From assembly GCA_028281445.1 (NCBI GenBank), contig JANQJW010000090.1:121971-185970 (forward strand): 64,000 nt of DNA. The letters run 5' to 3'. The notes under the pieces were generated by a model. The model saw only the letters and a list, made by a program, of their open reading frames with translations, did not search any database and was not told where the DNA came from. Positions 25,198 to 33,354 of the stretch are shown piece after piece. The position numbers and the translations under genes were made by a program. How positions within the stretch are numbered: the stretch's first letter is position 1; each line of letters opens with the position of its first letter. This DNA is from Planctomycetota bacterium. Lineage in GTDB: Bacteria; Planctomycetota; PLA2; JAEUHO01.

Positions 25198-25830
25198 ATG
25201 CCTGAGATGGCGCGGATTCTCCTGGTCGACGACGAGCTTGCGGTGCGCGAAGCACTCGCAGGACTCGTAGCGCTGCTCGGCCACGAGTGCATTCTCGCCG
25301 AGGACGGCCACGCGGCGCTGGTCAAGCTGCACGAGCAGGACTTCGACGCGATCCTCTCCGATGTGCTGATGCCGCGCATGAACGGCTTCCAGCTCCTGGA
25401 TCGCATCCTCCCCTATGTCGAAGAGCGCGTGCCGTTCATCGTGCTGAGCTCGGTGCGGACCGAGGCGGAGATCCGTGACGCCCTCTTCGCAGGCGCCTTC
25501 GACTACCTGACCAAACCCTGCGACATCGAAGACGTGGAGGCGGTCCTCGAACGCGCTCTCGCACACCGCGAGAAGCACCGCGGCCCGCGGCGCATGCGCG
25601 GCGGACCGGTTCCGGCCGAAGCCCTGACGCTCGACCCCAGGGAGGAGAAGGCGGCCTCGGATATCCCGATCCGCTCGGGCATCCCGGTCTTCCGACAGGA
25701 TCCGAAGGTCCTCGCCATCCAACCGCCCGAGGAAGTCGGCACCGCGCCGCCGGCCCCGGCGGCCCGGGAGGACGCGCCGGCCGCGGGGATCGGCGCGCTG
25801 CTGCGCCGGCTCTTCCGGAGAGCCGGATGA
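25198..25830 (+). CDS. Response-regulator receiver with disordered tail
   Basis: Encodes 210 residues. Residues 4-125 are a canonical receiver: paired acidic residues LLVDDE near 11, phosphoacceptor Asp in LSDVLMPRMNG near 60, VLSSV and LTKP. The remaining ~75 residues are Pro/Ala/Glu-rich and end in a basic helix (LLRRLFRRAG), with no DNA-binding or enzyme domain. It probably acts by protein contact. The next gene, a histidine kinase, starts within its stop codon (ATGA), so they are cotranslated. GAGG precedes the start. Confidence 0.88.
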   Translation: MPEMARILLVDDELAVREALAGLVALLGHECILAEDGHAALVKLHEQDFDAILSDVLMPRMNGFQLLDRILPYVEERVPFIVLSSVRTEAEIRDALFAGAFDYLTKPCDIEDVEAVLERALAHREKHRGPRRMRGGPVPAEALTLDPREEKAASDIPIRSGIPVFRQDPKVLAIQPPEEVGTAPPAPAAREDAPAAGIGALLRRLFRRAG

Positions 25831-27269
25831 TCAACGTTCGGCCCGTGCAAGGAACGGTGCTCAAGGAGCCGCGCCACGTCGTGTCGGCGCTGCGCTTCCT
25901 CGTGCTCGTTGCGCTCACGCTACTCGGTCTCGGCCAGCCGCCGGAGCACGGGGTCCTGTTCTGGACGATGACGTCGATCTACGGGGGCGTGCTGGTCTTC
26001 ACGGTGCTCCGCGGCGGAAGCTCCGGCCGCAAGACCTCCGTGTCCTCGATCATCTTCCTGTTCGACGTGATCGCGGTCAGCCTGCTCATCATCCTGCGTG
26101 GCGGCGAGGTGCAGGGCTTCTTGATGGCCTACTTCGCGCTCGTGCTCATCGCCGCGATCATGGAAGGCCTGGGCAACGCGCTCGTCAACGCGGCCGTCGT
26201 TTCCCTGGTCTACACGTTCATCAACCACTGGGGCGCGTCCGTCGAGCAACTGCTGAGCGTCTCGATCCTCGGACAGTTCGCGTTCTTCCTCATCATCGCG
26301 ATCCTCATGGGGCACATGGCAGCGGAGACCCGCCGCGAAGCCGCCATTCGTCGCAAGGTCGAAGACGACCGCAAGCGCATCGCAGAAGAGCTGCGCAACA
26401 CGTCTTCGAACCTGAGGCAGAGCACGCTGCAGCTACGGCGGGCCCGCGACAGTCTTCGTGCGAACGACCGCCTTGCGACGCTGGGCATGCTGTCCGCAGG
26501 TATTGCACACGAGATGAAGAACCCGATTGCGGCCATCTTCGCCAACATCGAGACCGCACCGGAACTCTTGACGGAGTTGCGCGCGGTGCACACCGAGGGC
26601 GGCGACGTCGAGGAGGTGGTGCAGGAGCTCGACGACGTGGTCGACGACTGCCGTCACGCCTGCCGCCACCTCAAGAAGGTCGTCATCGACCTCAACGACA
26701 TGGTCCGCGGCCGTGAGGCGGTCATCCAGGCGATTCCGCCGGCGGAGTCGCTGCAGGGCGCGATGCGCATGCTGCGCAAGAAGGCGGGGGCGAACATCAA
26801 CGTGCAGGTCGCGCGCCGCACGGAGCGCTTCGTCAACGCGGATCCGGGCCGGTTGCTCCAGGTTCTCCTCAACCTGGCGGGCAACGCCCTGGACGCGATG
26901 GAGGAACAGGGCGGCGACTTGACGCTGAGCGTCGAGGACGCGGGTCCCGACCGCATCGCGTTCCTGATCGAGGACTCCGGACCGGGCATCCCGCCGGATG
27001 TGCAGGAACGCATGTGGGATCCCTTCATGACGACCAAGGAGCCGGGCAAGGGCACGGGGCTTGGCCTCCATCTCGTGAAGGAGATGGTCACGTCGCATCA
27101 CGGAACGATCGAATGCGAGTCCACGCAGGGGGAGGGGACGCGCTTCCGCGTCGAGCTGCCGGCGGGGAATCAAGAGGGAGGCAACGATGTCCAAGCGAAA
27201 CCGAGTGGTGCTGCTCGTCGACGACGAGGAGTTCATCCACAAGGCGCTCGCACGCAGCTTGCGGGGTGA
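25827..27269 (+). CDS. Membrane sensor histidine kinase
   Basis: Encodes 480 residues. The first ~165 contain about five or six membrane helices, then a coiled coil, then an H-box (SAGIAHEMKNPIAA, phosphorylated His near 232), N-box (NLAGNALDAM), G1 (IEDSGPGIP) and G2 (KGTGLGLHLVKEMV). No separate periplasmic sensor domain is evident, so the membrane part may sense the signal. The C-terminal ~28 codons run into the next gene by 83 bases in another frame, an unusually long overlap; the kinase domain itself ends before the overlap. Confidence 0.88.
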   Translation: MINVRPVQGTVLKEPRHVVSALRFLVLVALTLLGLGQPPEHGVLFWTMTSIYGGVLVFTVLRGGSSGRKTSVSSIIFLFDVIAVSLLIILRGGEVQGFLMAYFALVLIAAIMEGLGNALVNAAVVSLVYTFINHWGASVEQLLSVSILGQFAFFLIIAILMGHMAAETRREAAIRRKVEDDRKRIAEELRNTSSNLRQSTLQLRRARDSLRANDRLATLGMLSAGIAHEMKNPIAAIFANIETAPELLTELRAVHTEGGDVEEVVQELDDVVDDCRHACRHLKKVVIDLNDMVRGREAVIQAIPPAESLQGAMRMLRKKAGANINVQVARRTERFVNADPGRLLQVLLNLAGNALDAMEEQGGDLTLSVEDAGPDRIAFLIEDSGPGIPPDVQERMWDPFMTTKEPGKGTGLGLHLVKEMVTSHHGTIECESTQGEGTRFRVELPAGNQEGGNDVQAKPSGAARRRRGVHPQGARTQLAG

Positions 27270-27591
27270 CCCCTACGAGCTCGTTCACGCCTACGACGCC
27301 TCCGAGGCGGCGTCGATCCTGGAGACGCGCGAAGACATCAAGGCGATGATGTGCGATCACTGCATGCCCGGCGTAGAGGGCCTTGAGTTCCTTGTCCACG
27401 TACGAACGCACTATCCGCACGTGAAGACGATGCTGCTCACCGCGCTTGCCGACGTCGAGCGCGTCACCCAGTCGGTCGACCACGGCCGGATCCACTGCTA
27501 CATGACCAAGCCCTGGAAGCGCAATGTCCTCCGCGAAGAGCTGTGGAACCTCGTCTACGGCCTCCCCAACCTGGATATCGACGCAGCCTGA
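27187..27591 (+). CDS. Stand-alone response-regulator receiver
   Basis: Encodes 134 residues: LLVDDEEF near 11, phosphoacceptor Asp in MMCDHCMPG near 58, MLLTAL and YMTKPW. It resembles receivers found with HD-GYP or hybrid-kinase systems (CMPGVEGLEFL, KPWKRNVLREEL), but no output domain is present. It is probably a phosphorelay partner of the upstream kinase. It starts inside the 3' end of the kinase gene after a GGGAGG site and ends directly against the stop of the convergent epimerase gene. Confidence 0.88.
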   Translation: MSKRNRVVLLVDDEEFIHKALARSLRGDPYELVHAYDASEAASILETREDIKAMMCDHCMPGVEGLEFLVHVRTHYPHVKTMLLTALADVERVTQSVDHGRIHCYMTKPWKRNVLREELWNLVYGLPNLDIDAA

Positions 27592-28539
27592 CTACTGCGA
27601 GTGCGCTGCGCTGCGCACGGCTTCCCACTGGCGCGCGATACCGTCACCCAGGTCGACAGACGGCGCATAGCCGAGCAGGTCCCGTGCCTTGTCGATGACA
27701 GCGGACGTGACGCGGACGTCGCCCGCCTGGCGCGCACCGAACGTGACGTCGAGCGGGTTGCCTGTCACCGCCTCCATGGCCTCCAGGACCTCGCGCATCG
27801 TATGGGTTGCGCCGCGGGCCAGGTTCACCACCTCGCCAAGCGGCGGCTTATCGAGGGCAGCGACGACGCCGGCCACGATGTCGCCGACGTACGTGAAGTC
27901 GCGGCGCTGCGACCCATCCCCGTAGATCTCGATGGGCGTGCCGTCCCGGGCTGCAACCAGGAACTTCTGGATGGCCTTGTCCGGACGCTCGCGCGGGCCG
28001 TAGCAAGAGAAGATCCGAAGCGACGTCACCGCCATGCCGTGAACGCGTCCGTAGAGGTGCACGAGGTGTTCCGCAGCAAGCTTGGTTGCCCCGTACGGGC
28101 TGTGCGGCTGAGGGAGATACGTCTCGTCTACCGCCTCGACCGCACCGTCCCCGTACGCGCTCGCGCTGCTCCCGTACACGAAGAGCTCGGTGCCCGCCTC
28201 CTTCGCTGCCTCGAGCAGACGCTGCGTTGCCAGAACGTTGTTGGCGAGGTAGCGGTGGAACTGCTGCCCCCACGATCCACGTACACCGGGCACGGCGGCG
28301 AGGTGAACGATCGCGTCGACGCCGTCCACGACCGGCGCGAGATCGTCGCCGGCGAGATCCATCTCGAAGAACCGGGCGACGCGGTCGCGGCCGTAGGCGG
28401 CCACGTTCGCGTCCTTGAGCGAGCGCGCGTAGTAGTCGTCGAAGGCATCCAGCGCGGACACGGTCTCGCCGCGGCCAAGCAACGCCTCGACGAGGTGCGA
28501 CCCGATGAAGCCGGCTGCGCCTGTGACGAGGACGTGCAT
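27592..28539 (-). CDS. NAD-dependent nucleotide-sugar epimerase
   Basis: Encodes 315 residues of the extended short-chain dehydrogenase class: TGAAGFIGSHL at the N-terminus for NAD, YGSSASAYG and YGATK (catalytic Tyr/Lys, near 145), FSCYGPRERPD. It looks like UDP-glucuronate/UDP-glucose 4-epimerases and would supply sugars for LPS or exopolysaccharide. No glycosyltransferase is in the same operon, though a GT2 and LAB_N pair follows at 28748-30189. ATG 28539. Confidence 0.85.
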   Translation of the reverse strand: MHVLVTGAAGFIGSHLVEALLGRGETVSALDAFDDYYARSLKDANVAAYGRDRVARFFEMDLAGDDLAPVVDGVDAIVHLAAVPGVRGSWGQQFHRYLANNVLATQRLLEAAKEAGTELFVYGSSASAYGDGAVEAVDETYLPQPHSPYGATKLAAEHLVHLYGRVHGMAVTSLRIFSCYGPRERPDKAIQKFLVAARDGTPIEIYGDGSQRRDFTYVGDIVAGVVAALDKPPLGEVVNLARGATHTMREVLEAMEAVTGNPLDVTFGARQAGDVRVTSAVIDKARDLLGYAPSVDLGDGIARQWEAVRSAAHSQ

Positions 28540-28571
28540 CAGGGGAGCCTACCGGCGCTGACTGCGGACCT

Positions 28572-28746
28572 GTAGGGGCGACCCTCGTGGTCGCCCCACT
28601 TGTTTCTCAGCGGGCCCTGGGATCGCGGTGGGGGCGGGCCTTGTGCCCGCCCGCGAAGGCCTGCGACGTGGGCGGCCACAAGGGCCGCCCGGACAGGGGG
28701 CGACGTAGGTCGCGGAACGCGTCGCGGGGCGACCACAAGGGTCGCC
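28572..28746. repeat. Four hairpin repeats with five-base loops
   Basis: Copies: 28572-28599 (GGGGCGACC/GGTCGCCCC, loop CTCGT), 28632-28652 (GGGCGGGC-type stem, loop CTTGT), 28670-28690 (GGGCGGCC/GGCCGCCC, loop ACAAG) and 28728-28746 (GGCGACC/GGTCGCC, loop ACAAG). They fill most of the intergenic space upstream of the epimerase gene (start 28539) and downstream of the LAB_N gene (stop 28748); both genes are read leftward. Confidence 0.8.
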
Positions 28747-28747
28747 G

Positions 28748-29425
28748 CTACGTGGACTTGCGAATCAGCATCAGGTTCCGCACATACGGAATCGGGTTGA
28801 GCGCGAACGCCGCGATCATGACCCAGTCGGGTCCCTTGTCGGGTCGATCGTAGGTCGCGTAGATCAGGAGCATCACGGCGCCGACGATGCTCACCCAGAA
28901 GAACGCAGGCGGCAGCACGCTGCGCCCCCTACGCTCGCTCACATACCACTGCAGCACGAACCGGCCCGACCAGATGGCCTGCCCTGCGAACCCGAGCACG
29001 AACCAGGGCAGCGGCAGGTCGAAGCGCATGACCTTCTCGCCCGCCTGCCACATGATGACGCCGATCGCGATCAGCGCGACGAGTCCGGCGAGCACGGGCA
29101 GGACCGGGTTGGCCTTGCGCGGCTTGTGATCCGGCGAGCGATACAGCATGTGGAGATTGCGCACGTAGATCGCGAGGTTGACGGCGGCACCGGCAAGGAA
29201 CACCGGGTCCTTGCGATGCATCTGATAGGTGACCAGGGCGACCGCGCCCGCGAACGAGAGCCACCAGTAGGCCAGCGGCACGACGCTCTTGCCTGCCCGC
29301 TCGGAGACCAGCCACTGGATGAGCACGCGGGCGGTGAAGAACGCCTGGCCCAACCACCCGACCGCATCCCAGACCTGGAAGGCGACGGTCACGGCGGCGA
29401 GCACCGCACCGTCGGGCCCGGTCAC
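28748..29425 (-). CDS. Duplicated LAB_N (lipid A biosynthesis N-terminal type) membrane protein
   Basis: Encodes 225 residues with about six membrane helices in two homologous halves. Each half has a W..GQA..(T/S)(A/G)RF/VxxQW(L/Y)VSERxG(K/R)S(V) pattern and ends in Y(V)RNL(H/M)xL. This matches the small LAB_N domain found at the N-terminus of some LpxB proteins and in partners of polyprenyl-phosphate glycosyltransferases. It probably flips or presents a lipid-linked sugar. The GTG start overlaps the stop of the GT2 gene as GTGA. Confidence 0.8.
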   Translation of the reverse strand: MTGPDGAVLAAVTVAFQVWDAVGWLGQAFFTARVLIQWLVSERAGKSVVPLAYWWLSFAGAVALVTYQMHRKDPVFLAGAAVNLAIYVRNLHMLYRSPDHKPRKANPVLPVLAGLVALIAIGVIMWQAGEKVMRFDLPLPWFVLGFAGQAIWSGRFVLQWYVSERRGRSVLPPAFFWVSIVGAVMLLIYATYDRPDKGPDWVMIAAFALNPIPYVRNLMLIRKST

Positions 29426-30189
29426 CGCGACTCCGCTTCCGGCGCGTCCCGGCGAGGCCGCTCCGTGGCCACGTACGTCAGCCGGTTGCGCCACATCCAG
29501 CGAACGGCCTTGACGTCGCGCAGTCCCTTCCAGAGGCGGTTCCACACGCCGTAGTGGCTCTGTCCGCTGGCACGCTGACGATGCGGAACGGGCACCTCCT
29601 TGACGCGGAAGCCCTCCATGCGGGCCAGCGTCGGGAGGAAGCGGTGCATCCCGTTCCAGAGCTTGATCCGTGCAATCACCTCACGGCGAAACACCTTGAG
29701 GCCGCAGCCTACGTCGTGGACCTGCTCGTTCGTACGCCAGTTGCGATAGCCGTTGGCGATCTTCGACGAGATCCGCTTGATCCAAGGATCGTCGCGGTCC
29801 TTGCGCCAGCCGATCACCATGTCTGCATCGGGAAGCGCGGCCAGCAGGTCCGCGATCGCCGCGGGCGGGTTCTGCATGTCGGCGTCGAGCATGCCGATGA
29901 CCTTGCCGTCCGCATGCCGGAAGCCGCAGTCGAGCGCCGCCGTAAGACCGTGGTTGCGGTCGTGATCGATGACGCGGATCCGCGCGTCGGCCGCGCGCAG
30001 GCGGTCGAGCACGTCACTGGAGCCGTCGCCGCTCCCGTCGTTGACGAAGATCACCTCGGCCGCGAGGTCCAGCCCTCCGAGCAGCGCCTCGATCTCCTGC
30101 CAGAGCGGCCCGAGGTTGCCTTCCTCGTTGTGGACCGGCACCACGAGCGACAACTCGGGTGCATCGGTGGTAGACGGCTCGGAACTCAC
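29422..30189 (-). CDS. Dolichol/polyprenyl-phosphate mannosyltransferase-like GT2
   Basis: Encodes 255 residues: LSLVVPVHNEEGN, EVIFVNDGSGDGS, MLDADMQNPP and GCGLKVFRREV are all typical of DPM1/ArnC-like GT2 enzymes that put a sugar on a polyprenyl phosphate. No C-terminal membrane helices are present, unlike GtrB or ArnC. It starts with GTG and is coupled to a LAB_N membrane protein that may flip its product. Together they likely modify lipid A, LPS or surface glycans. Confidence 0.88.
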   Translation of the reverse strand: MSSEPSTTDAPELSLVVPVHNEEGNLGPLWQEIEALLGGLDLAAEVIFVNDGSGDGSSDVLDRLRAADARIRVIDHDRNHGLTAALDCGFRHADGKVIGMLDADMQNPPAAIADLLAALPDADMVIGWRKDRDDPWIKRISSKIANGYRNWRTNEQVHDVGCGLKVFRREVIARIKLWNGMHRFLPTLARMEGFRVKEVPVPHRQRASGQSHYGVWNRLWKGLRDVKAVRWMWRNRLTYVATERPRRDAPEAESR

Positions 30190-30245
30190 GCCGACATGGT
30201 CGTACCCAGGTCCCCCACACCGCAGGAAATCGGTACCATCGCGCG

Positions 30246-30713
30246 ATGCCCGGCCCGCGCACGCTCGTCGCCATATGCCTGCTCGCCGCCTCGTGTGGCG
30301 GCGAATCCCAAGACGGGCTCGCTGAGATCGAGCGGCTCGTGGCCGATGGCAGCGCAGCGGCCGCCGAACGCCTCGACGAGATCTACCGCAGCGGTGAGAA
30401 GGAGACGCACGAGGCCGCCGCTCGGGCGATCGTCACGTTGGGCGAAGCGGCGCTTGCCCGCGGAGAGAAAGACGCCGCGGCCGCGAAGGGACTGAGCGTC
30501 TACCTCAGTAGCGCGACGGCCGACGCGCGCCTGCGCGCATTCAGGCTCTACGTCCGCGGAGCCGGCGAGCGAGCGCTGGAACGCGTCGCGCACATCGTCG
30601 ACGGGCGGCTCGATCGCGACTACCTCCGTCACCTGCCCGAGCTGCTGCAGGAGATCCCAGGCGAGAAGGCACGCACGCTCGAGGCGCGCCTCGAAGCTCT
30701 CTGGAAGAACTGA
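30246..30713 (+). CDS. Small helical lipoprotein
   Basis: Encodes 155 residues. The signal peptide ends in LLAASC, a lipobox. The mature part is helical, Ala/Glu/Arg-rich with HEAT-like spacing (RLDEIYRSG, AIVTLGEAALARG, RAFRLYVRGAGERALERV). No family is recognised. It is three bases upstream of a membrane phosphatase gene in the same direction, so it may modulate that sensor. Confidence 0.65.
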   Translation: MPGPRTLVAICLLAASCGGESQDGLAEIERLVADGSAAAAERLDEIYRSGEKETHEAAARAIVTLGEAALARGEKDAAAAKGLSVYLSSATADARLRAFRLYVRGAGERALERVAHIVDGRLDRDYLRHLPELLQEIPGEKARTLEARLEALWKN

Positions 30714-30716
30714 CGG

Positions 30717-32753
30717 ATGGCCCGCCCCACGACCATCCGCGGCCGGCTCGTGCGCAACATCGCGATCGTGATCCTGCTGCTCGGCGGCGCGGTCTACCTC
30801 GTCACCTACCTGGGAAGCCGCCGGGAGGTCGAGAGCCTCTCGCGCTCCCTGATCGAGCGCGTGACGGATCAGACCGAAGTACGGCTCCAGCAGTTCTTCG
30901 GCCCTGTGACGCGGCAGCTGCGCATCGCCGTGGAGTGGCGTGAAGGCGGCCTCCTGGACACCGAGGATCCGGATGACATCAACAAGCACCTCGTGCCGTT
31001 GATGAAGTCCTACCCGCATGTCTCGTCGCTGATGGTCGCCGACAGCCGGGGTCGCGAACACATGCTGCTCTACGTCGACGGCCGCTGGCGCAACCGCCAA
31101 TGCCGTCGCGACGAGTGGGGCAAGCAGGTCCGCTGGACGGAGTGGACCGACGCGGATCCCACGCGGGCGACGCGCGAGGAGGAGCTCGACTACGACCCGC
31201 GCAAGCGCCCGTGGTTCCGCGGCGCGCTCGAGAAGGCGCGAACGGTCGCGGCGCGCGACGTCCTCGGTCCGCCGCCCCTTCACTGGACGAAGCCCTACAC
31301 GTTCTTCACGACAAAGGACCCGGGCATCACGGCGGCCATCGCGTTCCGCCGCGGCGACATCGACCATGTCATCGGCTTCGACGTGATGCTGAACGACATC
31401 TCGAAGTACACGACCGGACCCGAGCTGCGCGTCAGCGAGAACGGCATGGTCTTCGTTACGGAGGAGCAGACGCTGGAGGTCCTGGGCCTGCCGCGCATGG
31501 CACGATTCGACGACGAGGCCGCACGCAAGGCGGCCGTCCGCACGCCGCTGGCCGAGCTCGAGGTGCCGGTGATGTCGGACGCGCTGGCAACGTACAGCGC
31601 CAAGGGCCACGGCCACGATCCGTTCCGCTTCGAGAGCGGCGGCGGGAATTGGTGGGGCGGCGTGCGCCACTTCCGGCTCGCACCCGATCGCGTGTTGCAG
31701 ATCGGTGTCGTCGTGCCGGAGTCGGACCTGCTCGGCGACGTCGGCCGCGTGCGGCTCTGGATCCTGCTCGTGACGCTCGCGGTGCTGGGCGTGGCGCTGT
31801 GGCGCGCGCACGCCATGGCCTCGCGCTTCAGCCGCCCGATCGAGGAGCTGGTGACGGAGAGCGAGCGCATCCGCATGGGCGATCTCGAGAAGGGCGAGCC
31901 GATCCGCTCCAACATGCGGGAGGTGCAGGCCCTGGCCGACGCGCAGAACCGGATGCGCTCGGGGCTGAAGGCACTGCTGAAGCTCGAGGGCGATCTGCAG
32001 GTCGCCCGACAGATCCAGCAGAACACGTTCCCCGGTGTGCTGCCCGCGCTGCAGGGTTTCGACATCGACGGCTACAGCGAGCCGGCGGACGAAACCGGCG
32101 GGGACACCTACGACGTGATCGGCATGCAGGTGGATCCACGCTCGGCGTCGATCGTGCTCTCCGAGGCCGACGCCCAGCATGCGATCCTGTTGCTCGCCGA
32201 CGCCACCGGGCACGGCATCGGTCCGGCGCTCTCGGTCACGCAGCTGCGCGCGATGCTGCGCATGCTTGTCCGTACGGGCCACGATCTCGACACGATCGCT
32301 TGCCACGTCAACGAGCAGCTCTGCCAGGACCTGCCCGGCCCGCGTTTCATCACCGCGTGGCTCGGATTGCTCGACGTGAAGAAGCAGCAGCTCACGAGCT
32401 GGAGTGCGGGCCAGGGGCCGCTGCTCCACTACCACGCTGCGGAGGACCGCTTCGACGTGCTCAACGCCCACGCACCGCCGCTCGGCGTGTTACCCTCGAT
32501 TCCGATCCAGATCCCGGGCCCGCTGGGCATGAAGACAGGCGACATCTACGCGGTCTTCTCCGACGGCATCTACGAAGCGGCCAACCCGGACGACGAGCGG
32601 CTCGAGGAAGAACGCGTCCGTGAGGTCATCCACGCAAACCGGCACAAGTCGGCCGAGGAGATCCTGACCGCGGTCCGCGAAGCCGTGGAGGTCTTCGCGC
32701 GCGGACGCCCGGCCGACGACGACCGCACGGGCGTCGTCGTCAAGCGTCTGTAG
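30717..32753 (+). CDS. Membrane sensor PP2C/SpoIIE-type serine phosphatase
   Basis: Encodes 678 residues. Membrane helices at ~13-32 and ~340-360 enclose a ~300-residue periplasmic domain resembling a Cache sensor (LMVADSRGREHMLLY, DYDPRKRPWFRGA). A HAMP-like linker (FSRPIEELVTESERI) leads to a coiled coil and a SpoIIE-like phosphatase: GGDTYDVIGM, ADATGHGIGPAL, FSDGIYEA and DDRTGVVV carry the metal-binding acids. It would dephosphorylate an anti-sigma antagonist or similar Ser/Thr-phosphorylated partner in response to an external signal. It overlaps the convergent plsY by 14 bases. Confidence 0.85.
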   Translation: MARPTTIRGRLVRNIAIVILLLGGAVYLVTYLGSRREVESLSRSLIERVTDQTEVRLQQFFGPVTRQLRIAVEWREGGLLDTEDPDDINKHLVPLMKSYPHVSSLMVADSRGREHMLLYVDGRWRNRQCRRDEWGKQVRWTEWTDADPTRATREEELDYDPRKRPWFRGALEKARTVAARDVLGPPPLHWTKPYTFFTTKDPGITAAIAFRRGDIDHVIGFDVMLNDISKYTTGPELRVSENGMVFVTEEQTLEVLGLPRMARFDDEAARKAAVRTPLAELEVPVMSDALATYSAKGHGHDPFRFESGGGNWWGGVRHFRLAPDRVLQIGVVVPESDLLGDVGRVRLWILLVTLAVLGVALWRAHAMASRFSRPIEELVTESERIRMGDLEKGEPIRSNMREVQALADAQNRMRSGLKALLKLEGDLQVARQIQQNTFPGVLPALQGFDIDGYSEPADETGGDTYDVIGMQVDPRSASIVLSEADAQHAILLLADATGHGIGPALSVTQLRAMLRMLVRTGHDLDTIACHVNEQLCQDLPGPRFITAWLGLLDVKKQQLTSWSAGQGPLLHYHAAEDRFDVLNAHAPPLGVLPSIPIQIPGPLGMKTGDIYAVFSDGIYEAANPDDERLEEERVREVIHANRHKSAEEILTAVREAVEVFARGRPADDDRTGVVVKRL

Positions 32754-33354
32754 TCGCGCGCTCGGCGAGCACCAGCTCGCGCCACTCGCGCACGAGCTTC
32801 GGCAGGATGAGAAGCAACGTCACCGCCATCGCGATGGTGCCGCCGACGTCGTAGAGCCCGTACGCGGCAGGCACGATTGCAACCGTGGCGACGAGCGACG
32901 CCGGCGCTTCGTCCGTGATGCCCTTCCATGCCTTGAAGACGAACCACGCGATCAGCAGCGCCGCGAACCAGATCGCGACGAGCCAGGGCATGAAGCAGAG
33001 CAGCGCGCCGGCGGCGGCGGCGAATCCCTTGCCCCCCACCAGGCGGCGGGCAGCGATCGAGAGCCAGAGGTTGTAGTTGTGGCCGGCCACGACGCCCGCG
33101 AGCCCGTAGCCGGGATGAGCGCCGTACATGCGCGCGAAGTACACGGCCGCCACGCCTTTCAGCGCGTCGAGCACGAGGACCGCCGCGCCGAGCCCCTTGG
33201 ACTTGGAGACCCGCATGGCGTTAAGTGCGCCAACGTTGGACGAGCCCGACGCACTCAGGTCCTTGCGCGCGAACCAGCGCACGAGCAGCTGCGCCATGGG
33301 GACGGCGCCGAGCAGGTACGCACCAACAGCCGCGACAACGTCTGTCTCGGTCAC
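32740..33354 (-). CDS. plsY: Acyl-phosphate:glycerol-3-phosphate acyltransferase
   Basis: Encodes 204 residues with about five or six membrane helices. Conserved PlsY motifs are present in variant form: SGSSNVGALNAMRV near the N-terminus, AGHNYNLWLSI and GGKGFAAAAG (usually GGKGVAT). It moves acyl groups from acyl-phosphate to glycerol-3-phosphate, the first acylation in phospholipid synthesis. The GTG start overlaps the stop of the upstream hydrolase gene (GTGA). Confidence 0.85.
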   Translation of the reverse strand: MTETDVVAAVGAYLLGAVPMAQLLVRWFARKDLSASGSSNVGALNAMRVSKSKGLGAAVLVLDALKGVAAVYFARMYGAHPGYGLAGVVAGHNYNLWLSIAARRLVGGKGFAAAAGALLCFMPWLVAIWFAALLIAWFVFKAWKGITDEAPASLVATVAIVPAAYGLYDVGGTIAMAVTLLLILPKLVREWRELVLAERATTDA

